Shown: piece after piece, positions 11,065 through 20,552 of the stretch
Numbering within the stretch: position 1 is the stretch's first letter
How the letters are laid out: each line of letters opens with the position of its first letter
Notes under the pieces: model-generated
Told to the model about the DNA's origin: nothing
Seen by the model: the letters and a program-made list of their open reading frames with translations, nothing else
The model's database searches: none
From: Prosapia bicincta
Taxonomy: Eukaryota; Arthropoda; Insecta; Hemiptera; Cercopidae
Assembly: GCA_036971475.1 (NCBI GenBank)
Contig: JBAIZL010000005.1
Location: 248,798,323 to 248,862,322, forward strand
Length of the DNA: 64,000 nt
Reading direction: 5' to 3'
Program-made: the position numbers and the translations under genes

Positions 11065-11771
11065 CTAACACAAACACGCTGCCTTCAGATCCATTCTCCA
11101 TAGAATTAAAGGAGTTCCAACGACCACAGAAAACATAAACAAAGAACTAGACACAATTAAATATTTAGCATACACAAATGGATACAACACCACAATAATA
11201 AACAAACTATGGCACAATATACACATAAAAAACACTAAAATTAACACTACAGACAGGGAAAAGAAATACATTACCTTACTATATATAAACAAAACAACAA
11301 ATAAAATAGCACGCAAATTTCAAAAAACAGGATAAAAAAGAGCATACAGAAGTAATAACAAGTTACTATACAAAGTACAATAGTACACCAACAACAAAGA
11401 TAAACTACAAGCACCAGGCGTACACAAACTAAACTGCGACAAATGCAACAAATTCTATATTGGACAAACAGGTCGCAGCTTTAAACAAAGAGTCGAACAC
11501 AAAAAGAACACTAACTCACCATTTTACAATCACTTAAAAGAAACAGGACACAAATACACAGACATATACCATAACCTATAAAATCTTACACATCAACAAA
11601 AAAGAACCACGTCTCAACAGGCTAGAACAATATGGAATTTACAGACACACAAAAACACAAAGTACAAACATATTAAACGAACAAACACAATACAAATCAC
11701 ACATACTCTTTGATACTATCGAAAACCTACCTTTAAAACCGTCACCGCTTGACCCGACATCACCAAGCAGA
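11065..11771 (+). pseudogene. Decayed Penelope-like element, C-terminal RT and GIY-YIG part (family 3)
   Basis: Plus-strand translation in one main frame gives AAFRSILHRIKGVP, then ELDTIKYLAYTNGYNTTIIN, matching the end of PLE reverse transcriptases (an R...HR...P block and an IK.IA..NGY block). After a few stops and shifts it gives GVHKLNCDKCNKFYIGQTGR and FKQRVEHKK, a GIY-YIG endonuclease core with its CxxC knuckle. In-frame stops (for example after KFQKTG) make it a pseudogene. The RT catalytic half is missing. A hammerhead-like motif follows directly downstream, as expected for a PLE terminus. It lies in the intron between exons 3 and 4 of the host gene. Confidence 0.8.
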
Positions 11772-11816
11772 AGACACTGATGAAGATCGGCACCTAGCGA
11801 TCGAAACCTTTTGTCT
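11772..11816 (+). ncRNA. Hammerhead-like motif at the end of PLE family 3
   Basis: Stem I AGACA (11772-11776) pairs with TGTCT (11812-11816). The core CTGATGA is at 11777-11783, followed by one extra A. Stem II is GATCG/CGATC (785-789 and 798-802 of the 11-kb block) with an eight-base loop, followed by GAAA. The stem III region (ACCTT) is too short to pair well and the cleavage-position base is T. The stem sequences differ completely from the other families, yet the layout is identical. Confidence 0.6.
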
Positions 11817-11849
11817 CAGTACGTTTTCACACAAATTTACAAAATTCAA

Positions 11850-12984
11850 TGTTCGGATAGTCATAAACTATTGGTTAAGCGTTTAATCAAATAATCTGTT
11901 GACACAAAGAAATAGATTCCATATTTATTATATTAAAATAATTTAGTAAGATTCATTTTATAAATGAATATATTATTAACGTATAAATTGAAGATGTTTT
12001 CTATTCAATAGTATTTTACATAATATTGTACAGTAAATAATGTAATATAACTTATGCATTAAAACTAACCTAAACGCATATAAAAATTGCATGAAATCTT
12101 ATTTTCACTTAATTCAAATATCAGCTGTACGTCATAGTAAGATTATAGCCATCTATTGATTATTAATAGCATCTATATTGATAATTCTTAATTTAACATA
12201 AATGTCTAAATGCTCGGTCAGAAAATTAGCCGGTCACATTTGTAATGTTTTTTCTCTTTTCTTTAAATATCAACTTAAAGGTCCCAAAACTGGCCAAAAC
12301 ATGCCACAATGTTCCCAGAATTGTATTCAATAGCTTCCCAAAGCTACATGTCGATAACATTGAACAGTTTAGGAACACATACGAGACATACAGCCCAACA
12401 TTCATTTTTATTTATATATTTTAGCTAGAAGAGCAGACAAGGCATCATTGAAAGTCAAACAACCTAGGTTCAATGGAAACCTAAATTTTGTTATTGCCAA
12501 CTGCTGCATTTGCTTTACAAATACAACCCATAAACGTTTCATTAGAAAAACATTATTTTAGTGGTTGTGAATAGGTATAAAATGATTTGAAAATGTTTAA
12601 TTGTGAAACTAAAAGTCTCTAAACTTTGTGTGAAATATCCAAAGCCATTTTAACTACGCACAAATTATAAAACGGTTATAACTGATTAGGATAATACGTA
12701 AATATATTGTGGGTAAATTAAAATTTTTAAGTAATTTTTCTGATACAAAAATTGAAAATAGGTTTTAATCAAATTCACTTTCAACATGTTATGTGTTCGA
12801 CATCCTAAACTAAATTTTGAGAATATTTTGAATATTAATTATTATTTAAACATTATAATATTTCTGAAAGAAAGATCTATAATGTATGGAGTCCATAATA
12901 CATATACTACATAACAAATAGGTTTGAAACTTGAATGTTTACTTATTTTGAAATTTAACAATCGGTAAAAAAAATAAAAGACTT
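11850..12984. other. Intronic sequence, nothing firm
   Basis: AT-rich DNA. At 12424 a T-rich tract ending in ag is followed by a frame open for 44 codons, but no good donor and no family match, so it is not called as an exon. No repeat recognised. Confidence 0.4.
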
Positions 12985-13155
12985 ACAAAAAACTCACAAA
13001 AAATAATCGTTTATTGATTCATACGCTTTTCAATGACAAAGTCATCATCATCAGTGATTGTTGCTACTATAATCACTGTAGTAGCAACACTCACTGATGA
13101 TGGCTTTGTCATTTAAACGTATAAGTCAATAAATGGATAATTTGTGAGTTTTGTG
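12985..13155. mobile_element. Small foldback element with degenerate hammerhead-like cores
   Basis: Arms of about 80 bases around a centre near 13073 are reverse complements. The minus-strand arm (13014-13057) carries CTGATGA, extra T, a GATGAC/GTCATT stem II, then GAA. The plus-strand arm has lost the GAA (now TAA). Outer ends read aaaactcacaaa and tttgtgagtttt. No ORF. Confidence 0.65.
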
Positions 13156-13296
13156 TATTAATTAACGTAATTTGTTTTAAAATAACCTCAAAAGCTAAGC
13201 TCAAAGAATAGTTGTCTAATAGGTAAACGTTGAAGAAAAGAGTAGAGTGTCGTCCCTTGTTCTTATTTGTAGTTGTGTAATTGATTTTATTTTTAG

Positions 13297-13435
13297 GGAA
13301 ATGAAAACGAAGGTGGAGAATATGGAAAGACATCTTCCCAAGTACGGGAGATGGCGATGTGCATATTGTGGACTTAGCCGCTTTGCTTTTTGGAAGAGAA
13401 ACTCTTCGGTCTTCAGCTGCCCCAACTGTGATCGG
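13297..13435 (+). CDS. Rph: Rabphilin-like gene, exon 4 (helix end and first zinc-finger half)
   Basis: The exon lies between the acceptor gattttatttttag and the donor GTGAGT. It takes one base to complete the preceding codon and leaves in phase 0. The translation EMKTKVENMERHLPKYGRW ends the Rab-binding helix. RCAYCG then begins a FYVE-like zinc finger: CxxC, about 17 residues, then CPNCD. This is the first half of the zinc module of Rab3/Rab27 effectors (rabphilin, Noc2, Slp). An ATG at 13301 could start a shorter product, but the acceptor and phase favour an internal exon. Confidence 0.85.
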
Positions 13436-13517
13436 GTGAGTTTTCTAACGAAAACTTCTTTTGACTGCTTATTCAACCTAATTCTCGCTAGTTCTGACTC
13501 CATTCGTCTGCTTTTAG

Positions 13518-13637
13518 CTTGTATGTAACCAGTGCGCAGTTACAACATACACTCCGAACAGAGAGTTGGTCCTGCGTTGCGAGATTTGCGACGAGGTAGT
13601 AAGAGCCCTTCAGAAGAGTGGAGAATGGTTTTATAAG
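13518..13637 (+). CDS. Rph: Rabphilin-like gene, exon 5 (second zinc-finger half, SGEWFYK)
   Basis: The exon is 120 bases in phase 0, following an intron of only 82 bases with acceptor ctgcttttag. The translation continues LVCNQC, then about 15 residues, LRCEICDEV, and ends QKSGEWFYK. With exon 4 this gives four CxxC pairs binding two zinc ions. The closing SGxWFxK is the hallmark of the Rab-binding domain that contacts the switch regions of Rab3/Rab27 (SGAWF in mammalian rabphilin). The glutamate in place of alanine in that motif also occurs in related effectors. The donor GTACGG is less typical. This and exon 4 are the most secure coding segments in the window. Confidence 0.88.
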
Positions 13638-13879
13638 GTACGGAAAAGCGAAGTAGAACGTTGCAGTGAGCATATTTTTCTTGTGTTGCGAAAATTACTA
13701 TGTAACTTATTTTATATAAAGATTATTACCATCAATAAAAAAATTATTTTTAAGGTCTATAACATTGCTCTTAGAATATAAAAATATGTTTGAAAATTAG
13801 ATATCATTATGAAAAATATGAATTTTAGTTAGCGAAGATTGTAATTTGAAAATTGTGCTTTATCTCCATTCAGAAAATC

Positions 13880-14029
<150 letters not shown>

Positions 14030-14111
14030 ATCAAATGTGTTTTCCTGTTAGAATATTTTTAAGATCAAATAATACACACAAATACAGGAATATTTAATTT
14101 ATTGAACAATA

Positions 14112-14158
14112 AACTCAAAGCTTTTCGTTGGTTTACATTACCAACATCTTCAGGAGTT
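14112..14158 (-). ncRNA. Hammerhead-like motif in terminal segment of PLE copy A
   Basis: On the minus strand: stem I AACTC/GAGTT, core CTGAAGA, one extra T, stem II GTTGGT/ACCAAC with seven-base loop, GAA, palindromic stem III AAGCTT, cleavage-position base T, then the stem I partner. Hammerheads in PLE terminal repeats are established knowledge (type I with very short stem III). A palindromic three-pair stem III with no loop cannot close in one molecule, but can form between two molecules, as in dimeric hammerheads. Confidence 0.65.
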
Positions 14159-14253
14159 ACAATAGTAAGAATGATAAAAGAACTGTCTAACAAACATGAA
14201 TCTACTAGATAAAGCAATACACAGTTGCCAAATCTATTACAATATTGCCAAAC

Positions 14254-14829
14254 CTATTTCACTGCTGCCACAACATTATATACATTGAACAAAGTATGGT
14301 ATTTAGAACGTATTTGAATTTGTTCATCTATTAATTTGTTATTAATATTATGCTTGTAAATTTCAAATGCTTCACATACGTTCATTTTTAACCCTTTATT
14401 TACTTCTTTTATAATTTTCATATTATTTATATTAGGAAACATATGATTATTATTGATACAATGGGTTGCGAAATTAGACTTATATATATTTGGTTTTAAA
14501 AAAGCATTAAAATGTTCTTTATACCTTTCTTTTAATTTTTTCTTTGTTTGTCCTATATAAACTTTATTACAAAATTCACATTCTAATTTATATACTCCAT
14601 TTTTCTCATGTATAGGCCTACTATTTATATTATTATTATGGTTAATTATATTTATTATTCTATTATTGGTTCTATATGCAATTTTTATGTTTTTATTAGT
14701 AAATAATTTGGAAATATTTTTTATTTCAAAACCAGTGTAAGTAAAAGTACTCCATATAGTATTATTATTATTACTACTATTGTAATGAATATTATTTTTT
14801 ATTTGTTTTTGTAATATATTATGATTCAA
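14254..14829 (-). CDS. PLE copy A: GIY-YIG endonuclease segment
   Basis: The 191-residue open frame contains an AYRTNN block (residues 51-56), GVYKLECEFC (78-87) and YIGQTKKKLKERYKEH (91-106). It has the GIY-YIG signature, the catalytic arginine (102) and histidine (106) neighbourhood, and the PLE-type cysteine knuckle just before. The enzyme nicks target DNA for target-primed reverse transcription. The frame is cut off from the RT by a two-base difference near 14880 relative to copy B, where the same join is open. The stop falls shortly before the terminal segment. Confidence 0.85.
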   Translation of the reverse strand: MNHNILQKQIKNNIHYNSSNNNNTIWSTFTYTGFEIKNISKLFTNKNIKIAYRTNNRIINIINHNNNINSRPIHEKNGVYKLECEFCNKVYIGQTKKKLKERYKEHFNAFLKPNIYKSNFATHCINNNHMFPNINNMKIIKEVNKGLKMNVCEAFEIYKHNINNKLIDEQIQIRSKYHTLFNVYNVVAAVK

Positions 14830-14830
14830 T

Positions 14831-16018
14831 TTATCTACCGTTTTCTTTTTGTAACCATTTTCTACGGCTATCTGGTATATTATGTTTTCCCCTCATTTTA
14901 TTTTCATTGCTCATAGGAATTTTATTCATTCTGTAAAGAAGATTATATAAAGCAGCCATTTTCTGATTATATGGATGGTTGGAATAATTAGGTATTATTT
15001 GATTGGTTAATGTAGGTTTACGGTAAATCATATATTCTAAACTCGTTTCATTTCTAATAATTGTGATATCTAGGAAATTTATTTTACCGTTATTTTCCAT
15101 TTCATATGTAAAATCGATACTATTATTAATTTTATTTATTTCATCTAATATATTTATTAAATTAATATTATTATTATTTGATACATATAACCCATCATCC
15201 ACATATCTAAACCAATGTCCATTTTTATCATACTTTTTTATAATTGCATTTATATTACTATCTATTTCTTGTAAAAATATTTCAGAAATTATACTGGATA
15301 AAGGGGAACCCATAGCTAAACCATCTTCCTGTCTATAAATTTTATTATTATATGAAAAATAGTTTTGATTTAATATTAATTTCAATGTATTAACAATTTC
15401 TAAAATTAATTTTTTATCTTTTTCATATTGAGAAATTTTAGATTTTATTATTTCAATAGTTTCTTTGATAGGAATGTTAGAATACATATTTTTAATATCA
15501 AAGGATATCAATTTCGTATTTTTATCTATATTATTATGATTTAAATGTTCAATAAGATTAATTGAATTATTAATAGTATAATTATTATTATGTTTTACTT
15601 TATCCTTAAGAATATTGGCTATAATTTTTGATATTTTGTAAGATGGAGCATTTATAAAATTTATTAAAGGTCTAATTGGCTTATCTATTTTGTGGAGTTT
15701 AATAAGTCCATTCATTATCGGAATTTTAGGATTATCATTTATATAATTATAAAAATTATTTTTATTAAATAATTTATAAGATGTGTTTATTATATTTTTT
15801 ATTTCATTTTGAAATTTTCTAGTAGGATCTTTATCTAAAACACAAGATTTATTTTCATTTATATATTTTTCTGTTTTGGCAATATGTTCATTTTGATCAA
15901 TTATAACAATAGCATTACTTTTATCTGCTTTTACCGCAATTAAATTATTATATTGTAATTTTTGTTTAATATTAATAATTTCTGAATATTTTTTTCTTGT
16001 ATGAAACATTAACCTCAC
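14831..16018 (-). CDS. PLE copy A: reverse transcriptase core
   Basis: A frame of 395 codons with the full RT motif order: LHKIDKPIRPLIN (residues 109-121), motif A SFDIKNMYSNIP (172-183), IYRQEDGLAMGSPLSS (227-242), and the catalytic YVDD (272-275), followed by FLDITI and KPT blocks. This is a complete Penelope-type RT core with its catalytic aspartates. Its last 25 residues (after the SNENK block) are out of the ancestral frame, as copy B shows. The upstream join is shifted at a run of seven A near 16000. Confidence 0.9.
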   Translation of the reverse strand: MRLMFHTRKKYSEIINIKQKLQYNNLIAVKADKSNAIVIIDQNEHIAKTEKYINENKSCVLDKDPTRKFQNEIKNIINTSYKLFNKNNFYNYINDNPKIPIMNGLIKLHKIDKPIRPLINFINAPSYKISKIIANILKDKVKHNNNYTINNSINLIEHLNHNNIDKNTKLISFDIKNMYSNIPIKETIEIIKSKISQYEKDKKLILEIVNTLKLILNQNYFSYNNKIYRQEDGLAMGSPLSSIISEIFLQEIDSNINAIIKKYDKNGHWFRYVDDGLYVSNNNNINLINILDEINKINNSIDFTYEMENNGKINFLDITIIRNETSLEYMIYRKPTLTNQIIPNYSNHPYNQKMAALYNLLYRMNKIPMSNENKMRGKHNIPDSRRKWLQKENGR

Positions 16019-16684
16019 TGTTCTTAATAATTTTCTTTAATTCATAACTTGCTGCAATCCTAGTATCTTCTTGTATATTATCATCTAATTTACTAATAGC
16101 TAATTCAGTATCCATTATGACATTATTAATGTCTTTCATAATATTTCTCTTTAAGTTAACTTTATTATTTTCTAAAATTTTTAGTTCACTACTATTAAAT
16201 GTAATTTGTGATAGGTTAACTACATTAGGATGAAAACTATGATATTTAACTATAATTTCTTCTTTTCTTTTATAATCAAATTTCAAATTTCAAGTTTTTT
16301 ATTTATATTGTTTATTTTTATAGTTCTAATCTGATTTACATGTGTTATTATTTTATTATATTTTTCTTCCCATTTCAAATTATGCATAAAATAAGCTAAC
16401 TTTAAATGTAATTTATATAATTCATTAGTTAAAACATTTTTCTTTTTATATAAATTTTTTATTTCATTTTTCACCCATAATTTTTCTGCCTGTTTGCAAG
16501 TTTTTTGTGCAGTAAAACTTTTGTTCCTAATTATAATTTTGGCATATTTTGGAATTATATGATTTATAATGCATTGCTTATTAAAATAAATATTGCAATT
16601 AACATTCATTAATTGGATTTTACATTTTTCAAACCTATTTAAATCTTTTGTTGAAGCAGCATTACAAATATTAGCAAAAAACAT
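15972..16684 (-). pseudogene. PLE copy A: N-terminal region, split by a frameshift
   Basis: Starting at the likely ATG (16684, MFFANICNAASTK) the frame runs to a stop at 16283. The next frame continues immediately (KFDYKRKEEIIVKYH, ending 15972). The two shifts, near 16284 and 16000, compensate each other, so the first and last segments share a frame. Copy C has the same two junction sequences. No domain is recognised, but basic, helix-rich N-termini are normal for PLEs. An upstream extension of the frame through a TA run (IYIYIY) is an artefact. Confidence 0.7.
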
Positions 16685-16757
16685 ATTATAAATCAGTATC
16701 AGACTAATTAATAAACACAAAGTATAAAACAAAATACAATATAAAAGCAAGGAAAAT

Positions 16758-16759
<2 letters not shown>

Positions 16760-16821
<62 letters not shown>
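16760..16821. repeat. (TA)n run between PLE copies A and B
   Basis: About 30 TA dinucleotides, followed by about 50 bases of unique DNA and then the terminus of copy B. Confidence 0.97.
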
Positions 16822-16822
<1 letters not shown>

Positions 16823-16957
16823 CCTAAACACACCACTTATACACAAACAAACCTTGTAAGGCAAATATGTAGAATATCAAATGTGTTTTCCTGTTAGAAT
16901 ATTTTTAAGATCAAATAATACACACAAATACAGGAATATTTAATTTATTGAACAATA

Positions 16958-17004
16958 AACTCAAAGCTTTTCGTTGGTTTACATTACCAACATCTTCAGG
17001 AGTT
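16958..17004 (-). ncRNA. Hammerhead-like motif in PLE copy B
   Basis: Same as in copy A: stem I AACTC/GAGTT, CTGAAGA plus T, stem II GTTGGT/ACCAAC, GAA, AAGCTT, T. All core positions are unchanged. Confidence 0.65.
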
Positions 17005-17099
17005 ACAATAGTAAGAATGATAAAAGAACTGTCTAACAAACATGAATCTACTAGATAAAGCAATACACAGTTGCCAAATCTATTACAATATTGCCAAAC

Positions 17100-17762
17100 C
17101 TATTTCACTGCTGCCACAACATTATATACATTGAACAAAGTATGGTATTTAGAACGTATTTGAATTTGTTCATCTATTAATTTGTTATTAATATTATGCT
17201 TGTAAATTTCAAATGCTTCACATACGTTTATTTTTAACCCTTTATTTACTTCTTTTACAATTTTCATATTATTTATATTAGGAAACATATGATTATTATT
17301 AATACAATGGGTTGCGAAATTAGACTTATACATATTTGGTTTTAAAAAAGCATTAAAATGTTCTTTATACCTTTCTTTTAATTTTTTCTTTGTTCGTCCT
17401 ATATAAACTTCATTAAATAATTCACATTCTAATTTATATACTCCATTTTTCTCATGTATAGGCCTACTATTTATATTATTATTATGGTTAATTATATTTA
17501 TTATTCTATTATTGGTTCTATATGCAATTTTTATGTTTTTATTAGTAAATAATTTGGAAATATTTTTAATTTCAAAACCAGTGTAAGTAAAAGTACTCCA
17601 TATAGTATTATTATTATTACTACTATTGTAATGAATATTATTTTTTATTTGTTTTTGTAATATATTATAATTCAATTTATCTACCGTTTTCTTTTTGTAA
17701 CCATTTTCTACGGCTATCTGGTATATTATTTTTTTTCCCCTCATTTTATTTTCATTGCTCAT
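17100..17762 (-). CDS. PLE copy B: C-terminal RT linker plus GIY-YIG domain
   Basis: A 220-codon open frame, the only one in the cluster that joins the RT tail to the endonuclease without a shift. It contains IAVENGYKKKTVDKL, then AYRTNNR, GVYKLECELFNEVYIGRT and KERYKEH. The loss of the second knuckle cysteine (C to F) and Q to R next to YIG may impair the enzyme. No RT catalytic part is present. Confidence 0.8.
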   Translation of the reverse strand: MSNENKMRGKKIIYQIAVENGYKKKTVDKLNYNILQKQIKNNIHYNSSNNNNTIWSTFTYTGFEIKNISKLFTNKNIKIAYRTNNRIINIINHNNNINSRPIHEKNGVYKLECELFNEVYIGRTKKKLKERYKEHFNAFLKPNMYKSNFATHCINNNHMFPNINNMKIVKEVNKGLKINVCEAFEIYKHNINNKLIDEQIQIRSKYHTLFNVYNVVAAVK

Positions 17763-18186
17763 GAAAAATATTTTAACTAATGAATTATATAAATTACATT
17801 TAAAGTTAGCTTATTTTATGCATAATTTGAAATGGGAAGAAAAATATAATAAAATAATAACACATGTAAATCAGATTAGAACTATAAAAATAAACAATAT
17901 AAATAAAAAACTTGAAATTTGAAATTTGATTATAAAAGAAAAGAAGAAATTATAGTTAAATATCATAGTTTTCATCCTAATGTAGTTAACCTATCACAAA
18001 TTACATTTAATAGTAGTGAACTAAAAATTTAAGAAAATAATAAAGTTAACTTAAAGAGAAATATTATGAAAGACATTAATAATGTCATAATGGATACTGA
18101 ATTAGCTATTAGTAAATTAGATGATAATATACAAGAAGATACTAGGATTGCAACAAGTTATGAATTAAAGAAAATTATTAAGAACA

Positions 18187-19372
18187 GTGAGGTTAATGTT
18201 TCATACAAGAAAAAAATATTCAGAAATTATTAATATTAAACAAAAATTACAATATAATAATTTAATTGCGGTAAAAGCAGATAAAAGTAATGCTATTGTT
18301 ATAATTGATCAAAATGAACATATTGCCAAAACAGAAAAATATATAAATGAAAATAAATTTTGTATTTTAGATAAAGATCCTACTAGAAAATTTCAAAATG
18401 AAATAAAAAATATAATAAACACATCTTATAAATTATTTAATAAAAATAATTTTTATAATTATATAAATGATAATCCTAAAATTCCGATAATGAATGGACT
18501 TATTAAACTCCACAAAATAGATAAGCCAATTAGACCTTTAATAAATTTTATAAATGCTCCATCTTACAAAATATCAAAAATTATAGCCAATATTCTTAAG
18601 GATAAAGTAAAACATAATAATAATTATACTATTAATAATTCAATTAATCTTATTGAACATTTAAATCATATTAATATAGATAAAAATACGAAATTGATAT
18701 CCTTTGATATTAAAAATATGTATTCTAACATTCCTATCAAAGAAACTATTGAAATAATAAAATCTAAAATTTCTCAATATGAAAAAAAAAAAATTAATTT
18801 TAGAAATTGTTAATACATTGAAATTAATATTAAATCAAAACTATTTTTCATATAATAATAAAATTTATAGACAGGAAGATGGTTTAGCTATGGGTTCCCC
18901 TTTATCCAGTATAATTTCTGAAATATTTTTACAAGAAATAGATAGTAATATAAATGCAATTATAAAAAAGTATGATAAAAATGGACATTGGTTTAGATAT
19001 GTGGATGATGGGTTATATGTATCAAATAATAATAATATTAATTTAATAAATATATTAGATGAAATAAATAAAATTAATAATAGTATCGATTTTACATATG
19101 AAATGGAAAATAACGGTAAAATAAATTTCCTAGATATCACAATTATTAGAAATGAAACGAGTTTAGAATATATGATTTACCGTAAACCTACATTAACCAA
19201 TCAAATAATACCTAATTATTCCAACCATCCATATAATCAGAAAATGGCTGCTTTATATAATCTTCTTTACAGAATGAATAAAATTCCTATGAGCAATGAA
19301 AATAAAATGAGGGGAAAACATAATATACCAGATAGCCGTAGAAAATGGTTACAAAAAGAAAACGGTAGATAA
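18187..19372 (+). pseudogene. PLE copy C: reverse transcriptase, split by one frameshift
   Basis: The first part (18187-18813) carries motif A SFDIKNMYSNIP. The second part (from 18779) carries IYRQEDGLAMGSPLSS and YVDD. The join is shifted by one base at the A-run near 18785, where copy A reads QYEKDKKLIL. Everything else matches copy A, including the shifted tail ending KENGR, so the tail lesion was inherited and the A-run shift is new. Confidence 0.85.
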
Positions 19373-19373
19373 A

Positions 19374-19949
19374 TTGAATCATAATATATTACAAAAACAA
19401 ATAAAAAATAATATTCATTACAATAGTAGTAATAATAATAATACTATATGGAGTACTTTTACTTACACTGGTTTTGAAATAAAAAATATTTCCAAATTAT
19501 TTACTAATAAAAACATAAAAATTGCATATAGAACCAATAATAGAATAATAAATATAATTAACCATAATAATAATATAAATAGTAGGCCTATACATGAGAA
19601 AAATGGAGTATATAAATTAGAATGTGAATTTTGTAATAAAGTTTATATAGGACAAACAAAGAAAAAATTAAAAGAAAGGTATAAAGAACATTTTAATGCT
19701 TTTTTAAAACCAAATATATATAAGTCTAATTTCGCAACCCATTGTATCAATAATAATCATATGTTTCCTAATACAAATAATATGAAAATTATAAAAGAAG
19801 TAAATAAAGGGTTAAAAATGAACGTATGTGAAGCATTTGAAATTTACAAGCATAATATTAATAACAAATTAATAGATGAACAAATTCAAATACGTTCTAA
19901 ATACCATACTTTGTTCAATGTATATAATGTTGTGGCAGCAGTGAAATAG
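19374..19949 (+). CDS. PLE copy C: GIY-YIG endonuclease segment
   Basis: The 191-codon frame differs from copy A by one residue in the NNMK region (FPNTN against FPNIN). The knuckle CEFC, YIGQT and KERYKEH are intact. Confidence 0.85.
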   Translation: MNHNILQKQIKNNIHYNSSNNNNTIWSTFTYTGFEIKNISKLFTNKNIKIAYRTNNRIINIINHNNNINSRPIHEKNGVYKLECEFCNKVYIGQTKKKLKERYKEHFNAFLKPNIYKSNFATHCINNNHMFPNTNNMKIIKEVNKGLKMNVCEAFEIYKHNINNKLIDEQIQIRSKYHTLFNVYNVVAAVK

Positions 19950-20044
19950 GTTTGGCAATATTGTAATAGATTTGGCAACTGTGTATTGCTTTATCTAGTA
20001 GATTCATGTTTGTTAGACAGTTCTTTTATCATTCTTACTATTGT

Positions 20045-20091
20045 AACTCCTGAAGATGTTGGTAATGTAAACCAACGAAAAGCTTTGAGTT
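20045..20091 (+). ncRNA. Hammerhead-like motif in PLE copy C
   Basis: AACTC at 20045-20049 pairs with GAGTT at 20087-20091. CTGAAGA is at 20050-20056, then T, stem II GTTGGT/ACCAAC, GAA, AAGCTT, T. Same as copies A and B on the other strand. Confidence 0.65.
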
Positions 20092-20141
20092 TATTGTTCA
20101 TTAAATTAAATATTCCTGTATTTGTGTGTATTATTTGATCT

Positions 20142-20145
<4 letters not shown>

Positions 20146-20206
<61 letters not shown>
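20146..20206. repeat. (TA)n run between PLE copy C and foldback 1
   Basis: About 30 TA units joining the end of copy C to the next palindromic element. Confidence 0.97.
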
Positions 20207-20209
<3 letters not shown>

Positions 20210-20507
20210 GAATATCAAATATGTTTTCCTGTTAGAATTATTTTTAAGATTAAATAATATACACTAATTACAGGAATAATTTATTGAATAATACACTCAA
20301 AGCTGTTCGTTGGTTGACATTACCAACAACCTCAGGAATTACAATACTAAGAATGACAAAAGCACCCAATTAAACAATGTTTAATTGGGTTCTTTTGTCA
20401 TTCTTAGTATTGTAATTCCTGAGGATGTTGGTAATGTCAACCAACAAAAAGCTTTTAGTGTATTATTTAATAAATTATTCCTGTAATTAGTGTATATTAT
20501 TTAATCT

Positions 20508-20510
<3 letters not shown>
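20210..20510. mobile_element. Foldback 1: inverted pair of PLE family-1 ends, diverged
   Basis: The arms (about 20210-20370 and 20385-20510) are inverted copies of the PLE terminal segment and lie between (TA)n runs. The centre is the short palindrome caattaaacaatgtttaattg or close to it. The arms carry CTGAGG(T/A)T..GTTGG cores. The plus arm (20414-20460) has lost the GAA (aaaaa), while the minus arm keeps cgaac. Divergence from copies A-C shows it is older or from a sister subfamily. Confidence 0.8.

Positions 20511-20552
<42 letters not shown>

Larger units (their letters stand above)
16872..17762 (-). mobile_element. Penelope-like element copy B, 5'-truncated
   Basis: The minus-strand copy holds only the terminal segment, the GIY-YIG domain and the last few RT-linker residues, ending at 17762 where copy C begins in the opposite direction. 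Its frame is open through the RT-EN join (GKKIIYQIAVENGYKKK, the usual IA..NGY block), which is broken in copies A and C. It differs from them in the knuckle (LECELFNEVYIGRT, second cysteine lost). It therefore comes from a different source copy. The start codon at the truncation point is fortuitous. Confidence 0.88.
17763..20145 (+). mobile_element. Penelope-like element copy C, head-to-head with copy B
   Basis: The plus-strand copy starts within the N-terminal region (KNILTNELYKLHLKL) and runs through RT, GIY-YIG and the terminal segment to a (TA)n run at 20146. It matches copy A with only a handful of amino-acid changes. It has one extra RT lesion at a run of A near 18785 that splits the core, and an in-frame stop near 18031. 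Copies B and C together form a large foldback with PLE termini at both outer ends. Confidence 0.9.

Noticed and set aside
12424..12560. Open frame of 44 codons after a T-rich acceptor
   Set aside because: No convincing donor, no family match, and including it is not needed between exons at 8939 and 13297.
15063..15338. Plus-strand frame of 91 codons inside PLE copy A, and its mirror in copy C
   Set aside because: It is antisense to the RT core, whose motifs are clear on the other strand; the frame is a shadow.
16684..16864. Upstream extension of the PLE copy A N-terminus through IYIYIY
   Set aside because: It is the TA microsatellite outside the element; the plausible start is the ATG at 16684.
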